Part shown: positions 36,901 to 48,900 of the stretch, piece after piece
How the letters are laid out: each line of letters opens with the position of its first letter
How positions within the stretch are numbered: position 1 is the stretch's first letter
DNA from: Platanthera guangdongensis
Lineage: Eukaryota; Streptophyta; Magnoliopsida; Asparagales; Orchidaceae
Assembly: GCA_039583875.1 (NCBI GenBank)
Contig: CM077163.1
Span: 231,934,646-231,998,645, forward strand
Reading direction: 5' to 3'
DNA: 64,000 bases
The notes under the pieces: generated by a model
Told to the model about the DNA's origin: nothing
The model's database searches: none
The model's input: the letters and a program-made list of their open reading frames with translations, nothing else
Program-made: the position numbers and the translations under genes

Positions 36901-39900
36901 TACATTAGTCATCAACCATAATTTATCAATAACAACTAATTAATTAAAAATAAGGTCAGTTACAAGTCTAAATCCATTGATATTAATATCAAAAGCATAA
37001 GCATGGTTCCCAAAATTGCGCTCAATTGGATATCAAATAGTTCACATTCACAAAATATTTAATCTAGAAATCACTTCAAAACCAAAACCTCTGAAATTTC
37101 TAACATGGTTCATAATAATCATTTTGAACATTCCCACCAAATTTCAGCTCATTCGGGTAACATAATAATTATTTACAGCACAATAAATTGTATGATACGA
37201 TTGATAATATCACAGCAAATACATATCCAAAAACTACGGAACTTAATAGGGGCGAGCACTATGCCATTACGTATATGTCTACCAAATTTCATAACAATCC
37301 GATAAGTAATTTGAGAGGAATTCATGAAACATCAAAATTGGTATGTTTGTAACATAGTTTACTAAAACTGGATTTCTAGGAGTTATAGTCCACCAAAAAT
37401 AATGTGTCACCCCAAATTGGAAAGATACTTTCAATGGCTACAACTTTCATGTTGAGCATGAGGTCCAAATCTAAGCGTAACATACCTAAAATCGGGTTTG
37501 AACCCGCCTGTGTAAATTTGGACAGAATCTGTTTACCTTATGATGGAAGGGATGGGCACCTTAGTCCCACATTGCTTAACACCTCACATGTGAGTGGGTA
37601 TATAATGTAATTCACTCCCTCATATTTGTTCAAAGAACACATGGAAAAATTATGAACCACACGTGCGCGCGCACAAACACCACATTGGATCCGGATTTGG
37701 GATTTGGGGAATAATTGAATTGAATTGCATATTTTGGACAAAATAGTTTTGACATTTTGTACATCTCCAAATTCCCCAAAACCTGACATGCGTCGAGTTC
37801 ACTCGACGCATGCGTCGAGTTGCACTCGAAGCACATCAAATTCTAGACATGCGTTGAGTTGCACTCGACGCACGTCGACTTCTAGACATGCATCGAGTAT
37901 CACTTGACGTGCGTCGACTTCTAGACATGAGTCGAGTATCACTCGACGCGCGGCGACTTCTAGACATGAGTCGAGTATCACTCGACGCGCGTCGACTTCT
38001 TTGCGCCAATATCGCCATGTGTCGAATAGCACTCGACGCATGCGTCGACTTCTTTGTGCCAATATCAAAATGGTCTCGACGTACGACAGCCTGCAATTGA
38101 CGCGAGTTTCGTCATCAACCAATCGTATTCCTCCTCCAGCCTGGGGATGTGACTTGCCCGATCTGGATCCTTATAAATCTCTCTTCCATTACTCCTTCCA
38201 CAGACCACCAATCTTCACAAGATCAACTCCTACAACTCCGTATTGGAAAAAGGAGTTGATTGAAGTTATTTTTGCGGTGAGCGACGTCCTAGAACAAAAA
38301 TTCTAGTGTGGTCTCTTCCTAAAAAACTCATTGAATCTCTCTGAAATCAAGCTCTCTTGAGCTCAATGTCTCTCCTAATTCTATCTAAAGATCTAGCACC
38401 GAGGGAGAGGAGAGGAAGCTTACCTGCCTGGTTTGAGGGTTGAGGATAAGGGTAAAAGGATAAGTGAGGGAGGGAAGAAATTAATGTGAAAGTCTTTAAC
38501 GGATTCAACTGACAGTTAATGGGATTTCATTTCTCATGCTTTGAGAATTAAACGACATTAATGGAAAAACGTTTCTCATGCCTTGAAAATTCATATCGTG
38601 CCATGTATGACCCTCCCATAAGTTAACATCAGTTTTTAGCCGCAGAAATTTAATTCAGGAATATGATACGTGAATTTGGGAGGGCGTGACGCATCTTTGT
38701 ATGTCCATTGCTCTGAATAGAATCGAGTATTTTGAGTTGCGTCGAGTACTTATCAACGCAACGTTGAGTTCCATTGACGCAGTTGCGTCGAGTACTTATC
38801 GACACAATGTCGAGTTCCATTCGACGCAGTTGCGTCAAGTACTTATCGACGCAATGTTGAGTTCCATTCGACGCAGTTGCGTCGAGTACTTATCGATGCA
38901 ACGTCGAGCTCCAATCGACGGAGTTGCGTCGAGTTTTTATCGACGCAACGTCGAGTTCAATCGACGCTCTCGCCATCAACACACCCTCGTGACTTTGGGC
39001 TTTCTCTCCGAAATTTTCTTCATAGTTTCTTGTTGATCGTGACTCAATCATGACTGCTTCACGGCCTGAGGACTTCTACCTAGTTAGTTCAGGTCGACTT
39101 GTAGTGACACAAGTCACTCGGGGGGTCTAGCTCGAACTGGAACGTTACACACTCCCAAACTCCAGAGCTTCTGGTCGACGATATTCCTTCCACAAGCGCA
39201 TTGGATGCGCCAAATCCCTACAGTATCTCGTGCCAGCAAAATGACGTTCCGCCACGCGATGCGGCCTCCACCACTGTGACGCTTTATCAGAAGCTGTTTT
39301 GGCGGGAAATTAAGGAGTCGGGTGGCCACGACATGCAAGCCTCGTTCGAGCTAGTGGTCAAGCTTGATTAGAAGGGCGGGTGACATGTTATGGTCTCACA
39401 CAACCAGTTATTTATATCTTTATTAGTGTCGTTATTTATTAAAGTTAGGTGTCTATTATTAAGTGAGTCGATGTACGAGTCAGTTATGTTTTAACTTTTC
39501 ATGTTCTCTTTATTTTGGGGTATTTACACCAATGTCATTTTGTAAGTCTTTAAATAGACCCCTTGGGTCATTGTATGCGGTATGACTGAAATTGTGAAAA
39601 GTCCATTCCTCTCTCTAGTTTCTCTCTCCTCCCACGTGCTCTGGTTAGGGTTGGGCACGTCTTCCCCTTCTTCCATTTCCCCACGCATTCTCCGTGGGTA
39701 GAGCTCGGCTCCTTTTGTATGTCCACCTCCATCGCCACCTCCGACGAATCCCCGAAGTAGGCCCGCAACACATTGATCCGAGGAAGATTAAAGAAATGGG
39801 ATACGAAGAAAGTTTGCATCCACATAAAAGTCAATGGCAAGTTATTTAATGGCATCACATTTGTACCGCATAATCAAAACAACACTGACAAATGAAATGG

Positions 39901-42900
39901 TAGTAATAAGAGAGGTCAGAAAAACGTTAGCCATAAATTTCACCAGATTAAAATTGAATGTTAATGAAGATTGTTTCGTGCAAATAGCTTATATCAATGG
40001 AATTAATACTTTGCAGAAACTTACTTAGGTGAACCACCTGTTTGGCGGAGAGAAGATTGCAGATACCGTCTAGAGTTCTGAATCCATGGATGCTGTAGCA
40101 ATGTTCTTGCATCTGGTCTTTCCAATGCATCCTAAAATATTACTACAACTAAGTTTGAAGGCAGAGTAATGAATTTTAAGAAACTGATGTCTTTAAAAAG
40201 GGGAAAACTGATTATAAATAGCTTTTCCTCTCCTTACCTTTTTAAAACATTGCCTTAAAAACTCGGTAATATCAGAAGATAGGCCCTCGGGTATAGGAGG
40301 ATGTGGATCCTGAAGAAAATAAACTATGAATCATGTTACTTGCCTGGAAAATTCTGGTAGGTAAGGAACCAGAACATGCAACCTATAAATTTAAATATAA
40401 GTATTGTAGATGAATTTGGTATCGAAAGAGATTAAATTACTTTGGACATGTAAATGACCGTGTTTATACAAGGATGGGGTCCCATGAATAAGGAACCAGA
40501 ATTTGTAAATACACATATCACTATCATCACATCCAATCGTGCACACACACACACACTATGTCGACATAGATTCATTAAGCACTGTGTCAGGACACAAACA
40601 CCCAATTGTAATCGAGCGCAAACTAAAGACTTAGATCACTTATTTTTGGATAGCTAGTCTGTTACAGGTCCAAATGTTACGGAACTACACGACGACGAGC
40701 CACCATGACAAGTCCGACACGCGTCGGGCGCGTTATCGCAAGAACCCACCGAGACCACAGAGAATATTTAATAATAAATAGGTTGGTATGTTTATTGACG
40801 CATTTTTAGTATTTCCTAATTTCAGTATTTCCTAATTTCAGTATTTCCTAATTTCCAGTATTTCCTAATTTCAGTATTTCCATTTATATTCGCCCCTCGC
40901 CACTATAAGAAAGTCGACGGACCTTGTAATCTTTATCTTGTAATGTATGAAAGTTTCTAGGGTTGTTCCCTAATTTCGTCTCTTCTCGTCCTCCTTCATT
41001 CTCGCTCGCCCCCGCCGGCTCTTCCCCTTGTCGGATTCCTCATGGAATTTATCTGTGATCGTATCAATTGGTCTGACCAGCCGCACCACCCGCTCTCGTC
41101 GTCGGTGCTCGAGTTTGCCTAAGGAATTCAGAAATCTATCTCCCGGGTCCACTGACCCACACATCGCCCGATCCTCGTTGATCCACGTCATCGTGACATA
41201 GCCCTATTTCCGCGACACAACACCTGATCCCGCGTCGCCATAGGAAAGATGAGCGGCCCGATCGTTGCCGCCGTTCCGCACGACGCGCGACCCAGCCGAC
41301 ATGTGGTTCACCCTTGTCGGACATCTCTACCCCGATCTGCCTCCGGCATCACGCCACCAACGCCGATCCGCCACGTCCTGCCCTCCAGCAACTGGATCAG
41401 CCCTGCAGTAACCGGATCAGCCCGCTCCACCTCCTCCAGCAACCGGATCGTCCTCTGGCGTCCTTTCCGCACTCGATCCGCCCCGATCTGCCACAAAGCC
41501 TCCTCCAACAACCGATTGATCCATCCACACCCCAACCCCGTCGTTGCAGCCCTCTGGATCTTCCGCCGCCCAGGGCTTCTGTTCTGCATTTTTCTCTTCT
41601 CGGCGCCTGGCCTCGCTCCGCTCTAGGTATCGACTGTCCTTCGCCCGCGCCACAAGGCTTCTGTCAGCCGGATCTGCCTACCCTTCCGTTTTTGCTACAG
41701 GAAGGCCGCCGCCTCGGGCCTCTGTTTCGATGTGTCGGCCGTTGTGCCGCCACGGACATCGTCGAGATCACATCCAGCCTACATCCTGAGCACCATGGCC
41801 ACCGCCCAATCCGCTGCTCCCGGGATGCTATTCTTGTTGTCGCCGACCACCAACCCTCAGCTAGATTTCTCTGACCTAGCTGCACAAATTCTGGTCACAT
41901 GCGCCTCCCTCCACGCCAAAGTCGATCGTCTTCTCGTGTACTACGGACGGGCTTCTGCAACCCCCCACGAGGTTCCCTGCCCTAAGCCGTCTCCACCATG
42001 GCTGCCTCCTGCACCATGCAAAAGTTTTTCGGCCATGCCACCTCTCCACGGTCACTAATGCACCACCTCTCTCTACGGTGGTCGTCCCTCCGTCGCTTCC
42101 ACCGTCCGAATCCCCGCCGCTTCTGCCGCCCCGTCCGGTAAACTCGCATCCCCCTCTACCGGCTCTTACTTCGCCGGCTCCAGTCTTGCCACCCCCTATG
42201 ATCATCTCACTGACTCCTCTCCCGGCTCTCGCTTTGCCATCCCCTGCCCTACCGTTTTCATCGGTCGCATCGCCGCCTCTTCTGCCGCCCCATGCCCTGC
42301 TGCCCCCGACGGATCTGTTCCTGCTGTCGGCTGTCGCGTCTCCGACATCCTTGTGGTGGCTGCTCACCACCGCCCCACCAACCTTGCAGAAGCCATTACT
42401 TCTGTCGTCTGTCCTTCTGATGGCGCCGCCGCTACTCACCAACACCGCCTCAATTGTTACAAGCTAACTTGCCTTGTTCTGGCGGGAGGTCAAGGTACAA
42501 GATGATCCGGCCACCCGCTTGGTACACGAGCCTGAGGGCAAGCTCGTTTTGAAGGAATGATGAATTGTTACGGGTCCAAATGTTACGAAACTATACAACG
42601 ACGAGACACCATGACAAGTCTACACGCGTCGGGCGCGTATATCGCAAGGGCCCACCGAGACCGCGAAGAATATTTAATAATAAATATGTTGTTATATTTG
42701 TTGACGCATTTTTAGTATTTCCAGTATTTCCTAATTTCAGTATTTCCTTTTATATTCGCTCCTCGCCACTATAAGAGGGCCGACAGACCTTGTAATATTT
42801 ATCTTGAAATGTACGAAGGTTTCTAGGGTTGCTCCCTAATTTCGACTCTTCTTGTCCTCCTTCATTCTCGCACACACCCGTCGGCCCTTCCCCTTCTCGG

Positions 42901-45900
42901 ATTCCTCCTGGAATTTATCTAGGACCATATCATAGTCTCACATGCACCATAGTTGTAGCCAAACGGTAGCAGCGACACGTCTTGACCACTTCCAGGGTAT
43001 TTAAGCACATTCATCCCTAGGCTTTACATATGGCTGTCCGAGCCCGTACTCATTTGCCCATACTAACGGTGTAACCCAAAGAACCGAGGTATAGCTCATG
43101 TCGAACTCAAGTTATTAATCAAACTTCATTCTATTTTTCGTCGAACTCATTTTATAAAATCATAACCTCGATACTACAATCATCATTCAAACCCGGTCCT
43201 GGTTTCATCATAATCACATAAACCTACTAATTATCCAACATCTAAGTTCATTTTATTTGTCTTGGTCAGGGTATTTGCCAAAATACTTCAAGGATTAATA
43301 TCCTGAAATCTAAACAAGAAATTGTTAGCGAAATCGACAATGTCCTTGGAAGACATCAGGACGTCGATTAGACATCATTACAATCAGTGATGCTTCTAGA
43401 GCTTGGTTCAACGATTCTACCTTAAGTCTGAACTATGGAAACAATAAACATGATTTCATCTTTGTCGCAAGTCTCTATCGCAAGGTTCACCATCCATTTC
43501 TGTACGATTCTCCGTTGATTTCCATCGCACGATCGACCGTTGAATTCTGCAGCACGATTCATCGCTGATCTCCACCACACGATCCACTGACAATTTCATA
43601 GCATAAATCGACTTTACTTTCCATTATGCGATACAATATTATTTTTTGTCGCGCGATACGATATTATTTTCCACAACATGGTCATCGTTACTTTAAACGA
43701 ATGATTCAAAATTATTTACCACCGCGCGATCGTCGTTATTTTGATAACACGATTCAATATTATTTCCCATTGCGCAATCGTCGTTATTTTGATAACACGA
43801 TTCAATATTATTTCCCATTGCGCAATCGTCGTAATTTCAATCGCGCGCTTCAATATTTATTTACCGTCGCGTGATCATCATTATTTTGATCGCGTGATTC
43901 AATATTATTTATGGGCATGTGTTGCGCCTCGAGACTGGAGGAGAGGGGTCGTAAGGGCCCACCCTATGTGATCCGCGACCATCCGGAGTATGATTAAGCT
44001 TGGGTGTCCGTGGGTGCCGAACAAAATGAGGGATTTATGGGAGAGCCTCTAATAATTAAGAACATACGATCAAAGGTTCAGAGGGTGGATGGAAGGAACT
44101 CACCAAAGTCCATGCATGCTAACCGATCTTCGCGGAGGCGGCATTTGCATGTTTCTTCCATCCATGGTTGGATATGATTGAATGTAGTTGAATCTTGCAG
44201 TGCTCAGGTGTATTCCGGTTCCCATTGCCTTGGCTTCGGCCAATCCTCGCCCGAGTTCTTCAATTTCGGAAGCTTGTGTTTTCTTCTCAATAAGGAAAAG
44301 GCTCATATGGTATTGGTAATCATAAGGCTCCTTCTCAAGATCATCGGTTCTCTCAACATGTGCATCCTTGTCTCGCCTCCATCAAAAAATTGCCAGGACA
44401 AACGTCGGAAGCTGGAAATGCATTGCACATTTAGTCCCCATCGCTCATCTTTATCTTTATCCTTGGAAATGTCCTTTACTGCTGTTGCCCAGTTCAAAAT
44501 ATCTAGTAAATGTTGTGCCTCAGCAACATCAATACCAACCTTCTAATATTATCCAATGACATGCATCAATTGGAGCAGGAAATCATTCCCCTGTTTGTTG
44601 AACTCAATCCCTTCCAACACTTGATGCTATCCAAATAATTTGTGATCTACCTTTAAAGGAACTTCCATGGTGTGACAGTTTTATTTGCTCACCAATTCGC
44701 TCTCCACCTGTGGAGGAGGCAGTGATATCATGGCTTCGTAGTGCAAGGGGATATAAATGTCGAAGAATGTTGAGCCAACCGTCTCAAAGTTTATTAGTAT
44801 TCAACTAAGTATCTACATCTATTACAAAAGTTGTGCAGCTGCAGAATGAAATGGAGGTGCGTCTCGGGGTGAGGTAAGCTCGTCGGAGATGGAATGGTGC
44901 AAGTCGGAGCTTTGGTTGGCCAGATCTTGGTGTGAGCTGGGCGTCGAAGTTGTAGAGGAATGGAGAAAACTGCTCGGCTCGGAGGAGGGCTCGCCGTCCG
45001 GGCTTTGGAGAAGAAGTGGTCGGCTGCCCTTGGTTTGTTGGGAGAGTCGCCGGAGCTAGAGAAGGAGGGTGTCAGAGGTTTGGAGTGGAAGAAGGTTGCC
45101 CGCCTTGGAGAGCTCGTCAAAGGTAGGACTTTGCAGGAGTTGTCGGCCGGAGGAGTCGCCGGCCGGAGGAGTCGTCGGCCGGAGGAGTCGTCGGCCGGAG
45201 GAGTGGAGAATCGAGGGCTGCTCGTCGGTCTCGTCGAGCTGCAAAGAGGGAGTGATGGCTGCTGGACCGTGAGGTAAGGGAAAGATAAATTCTAACCTAA
45301 ATTATAAATTATATATTTATAATATAAATTTTAGGTTAGAAAAAGGAGGGAAGGGGTTAGCCCTTCTCTCATCTCATTCAAACGCTCGTAAATTGCCCAA
45401 GACTCAGAATTTATCTTGGACGGGCTCGTTACGATCGTCTCGTCGATACACACCCACCGATACGATCTGAGGTAAATTTTGAGTTCGTTTATTCATTGAA
45501 TGCTTCTCGAAACGTTTGCAGCCCGATTTGACTTGAACGTCGAAAACCCTTCTAATGGTGTCAGAATCGCATAAGAAGACTTCATTGGACTCTTATTGAC
45601 TTTACGAGTCTATCAAAACCAACTAAGATCAATTTTGAGGTTATTTACTCCAATTAACATATTTGAGTTATCATATAGCTCAACTTAACCCGTTTTAGTC
45701 AACTCTATGATTCTCATCGAAACGAAACAGACATCATTGAGTTTGTATGAGTCAAAGTTCAATGCAACTGAGCGGGGTCGATTCCGAGTCAATCTACCCA
45801 AAGAGTCACTTCGGGGTTGTCACGCATCTCAAAACGACCTATTTCAGCCAACTTCCTAAATATGCATCGAAATGCGATGAAATAAATGTTGTTGAGTTCA

Positions 45901-48900
45901 TATTGATCTTGCGAGCGCACTGTTATTGACCAAAGTTCATTCTGAATTCATTTGCTCAAAAAGCATGTTTGAATCACTGTAGCTCAAGGTTCAGGGTAAA
46001 CCAATTATAATCCGTTCAACGGCCCAACAGGCCTCACTAGCCCCGAATACTCTCACCAAAAGAGGTCGATTGAACCAGTAAGTTCCCTAGGTTGTTCAAT
46101 TGGTTGGGTCAGAATTTTGGGATGTTACCACATTAAGGTCAACCAAGAGACTTTTACGCTACATAAGCTCGGAAAAGCGTTATCGAATAGTATTTTGTCT
46201 CGACCATAGAACGAGCAACAATATGTGGTTTCTTACTCTTTCATGTGATAAAGTCTAGAAGCCACTTGTAGACCGTCGGTCAACAACGAATCACAAGAAA
46301 AAAAGTGGATTATGGCTAATACATAAGCCATTGTCCAGGAGCATGCTTTAGATATTGAAGAATGCATACAACTATATGTAGGAGAGAGACCCTCTGAGTG
46401 TGTATTAATTGACTCAACACTCACAATAAAGGAAATGCTTGGGCGCTTGACAATTAAATAGATCAACTTCTCAACCAACCTTCGATAAACCACTAGATTG
46501 TGTAACAATAGGTTTGAAGCAAAAGCAACATAGAGCTTAAAATTTGCCTCCATTTGCATATCGGCTACTTTACATATAGAACATCCCACATCTTGAATAT
46601 CATGCAATACTTCCTCTGAGAAAGAATACGGGAATGGCCAAGGTCTGAAAATGTTGAGTCAGATGAAGCTTGACTTGGAAATGTTTTCAACATGGACAAG
46701 GTCTAAAAATGTTTGTTAATTGAAGCTTGACTTGGAAATATTTTCAGCATCGCATGTGATAATAATATAATCAATATAAACAGGAAGAATAAGTTATCTT
46801 CTAATGGCAATGGGTAAAAGAAAGAAGTCAGAGAGTTGCATTGTAAACCAGAATAACCAGAAAGACCTGGCTAAACATGACATAAAAATTCTCCAGAATC
46901 ATATAACAAAGTGGCTGCTATATGTGGACAATCGTAGTCAAACTGTCTTTGAGGAAGACATTTTTAAAAACAAGTTGATGGATCAAAACAAGAGAGATAG
47001 AATACTCGGTGTCAATACTTGTTGCTGAGTAAATCCTCGGACCAGCACGAGTAGTGCCTTAAATAACTCATCTGAACCATTTAGATTGTGTTTAACCTTG
47101 AACACCAAATTTAAATGGAACCTGAAAATTCAATATTAGCTTCTTGTAACTAAACTTATTAGTACGAGATGGAAGTATTGATTGTACTAGAAGAGGAAAA
47201 CAAGATACAAACTTGTGACCTATGCTCGTGCATAGCTTTCAAGGTATGGTTCTCTCTTGAACCCCCCCTCCAAGTGAGAGATCAAAACTAAGACTCTCTT
47301 CCACTCTCTTATACTGTCAAACGCCAGTATCTCAAAACGAAAGAGTTGGGTCAGTTGAATGTCCCAAGTGAGGTCTAGGAATCCTATATAATCAACAATG
47401 GGGCCGTAGAGAGGTGGTGGCGGAAGAGAGAGCGAAGATGCCAATTACGGTGGGCGGAGACAGTGGTGAGCTCATGGAGGAGTGTAAGATCTTCCAGCCG
47501 AGCATCAAGTCGTTCCGAGCGATTGAAATCTATGGAGGTTTAAGAGGTGTCCTTGTCGAAGTGGATGGACACGAATCCAATCGCGAGTATGAGCGGAAGA
47601 AGTCGAAGGAAGCGTGCTATGACAAGGTGGCTATTCATGGGCACTAGAAGAGGCATCCTGGAGATGAGGTTAGGAAGGATCGCTGATGCAAGTTGGCATA
47701 AAAACAAGGTTGAACATCGACATCAGTGGGTCGGGACACGAACAGGTGTGCATCTTTATAACCCGTAATTCGTCGAAATCAGAAGCGAGATTGGATGAGC
47801 AGAGATGGGCTTGGGCGAGAAGAGGCGGGCTTGGGCGAGCAGAGGCGGGCTTGAGCGAGCAAAGACGGGCTTGGGCGAGCAGAGACGGGCTTGGGCGAGC
47901 AGAGGCGGGCTTGGGCGAGCAGAGGCGGGCTTGGGCGAGCAGAGGCGGGCTTGGGCGAGCAGAGACAAGCTTGGGAAAGCAGAGCGAGCTTGGGAGAGCA
48001 GAGACGAGTACCTCGCGAGTATGGGCGAGCAGCCCTTGATACTCGCTAGTAGAGGCTGAATACTCGCTACCCCCCAGAATTTCTCTATAAATACCCCCTC
48101 AGGAGTACCTCGCCCAGCTTTTGGTTGCGGAGGGGAAGTTTTTCTCAAACTTCTGGATACATGGTGGGACCTCCCTGTCAGAGCACTTGGGGTGTGCTTA
48201 TAGACAGTTTTCTCTCTTCCACGCTAGTCATCTGAATTGTGGCATCGAACCACAGAATCAGTAACCTTAGGATGCATTGATTCGAATTTTGGAGTCGAGA
48301 TTTTCTTGACTTTAACACTTTGATGCGGTGATCGTGGATCGTAGCCGGGGAAGAATTTTTTGCGAGAATACTTCAGAGCTTAAGATGGCGAGCTAGAGAC
48401 CAAAGACAGCAAATCGCAAGCGTTCAATAAGGTGGGCGAGTTCTCGACAAGTTATGCGAGTTTTCTTGTTACTCGCTCATAGACGACATGAAGTTGACAA
48501 CTTTCAAGCTCGACGGCTTCATGGGGCGAGCTTCCCTATTACTCGTTAATAAACGAGTTCCAGATCGCGACCCCCTTAGGCGAGTTCCAGATGACGACTT
48601 TAGTTAGCGAGTATATGCATGCGTTTTTACTCGCAGATTAGCGAGCTTCCTTCATACTCGCTCATAGGCAAGTTAAGCGGGATTGACGACTTCAAAAAGA
48701 CAGCCGACTTCAACTCGTCCATAAGCAAGTATAGGCGGGATTGGCGACTTCAAAGAGGCGAGTTTCCTTGTTGCTCGCTCATAAGCGAGTTCTGCAGGTG
48801 ACCTACTCGCAAGGTCGGGAGATCTCAAAAAAAGGGCGAGTTGGGAGTGGAAATTGAAAAATTTTGGGGCACTTACTCAGGAAAAGGGACACTTACTCTA

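Larger units (their letters stand above)
36386..39570. other. No gene; LTR-like and tandem-repeat DNA
   Basis: AT-rich with two separate arrays of TCGACGCA-type dyads (37788-38070, 38724-38970). At about 39295-39360 a plus-strand piece LFWREIKES resembles LFWREVKVQ at the 3' end of the small LTR element at 40660-42932, suggesting the tail of a related element; 39370-39570 looks like its LTR (AT-rich, with a short leader after it). Confidence 0.5.
40660..42932 (+). mobile_element. Small non-autonomous LTR retrotransposon (2273 bp)
   Basis: LTRs 40660-41066 (407 bp) and 42566-42932 (367 bp) with duplication TAGTC at 40655-40659 and 42933-42937. The length difference comes mainly from the number of AGTATTTCCTAATTTC units. 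After the first LTR comes ATTGGTCTGACC, a possible unusual primer site. The 1.5-kb interior has no protease, integrase, reverse transcriptase or RNase H motif. Confidence 0.9.
44800..46130. other. GC-rich stretch and LTR-like tail, no gene
   Basis: 44870-45280 is G-rich with a 16-bp tandem repeat. 45350-46130 ends GGGATGTTACCA and has the flavour of a large Gypsy LTR tail. No boundaries could be proven. Confidence 0.4.

Noticed and set aside
41249..42467. Proline/serine-rich frames in the small LTR element as a named protein
   Set aside because: Frames overlap on both strands with high C content and no conserved domain; kept as coding status unclear.
47781..47999. CRISPR-like array
   Set aside because: Units are contiguous 20-bp tandem copies without spacers, in a plant nuclear context.
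47686..48148. Overlapping open frames on both strands across the minisatellite
   Set aside because: A stop-free 20-bp repeat explains both; no protein family and no flanking gene structure.
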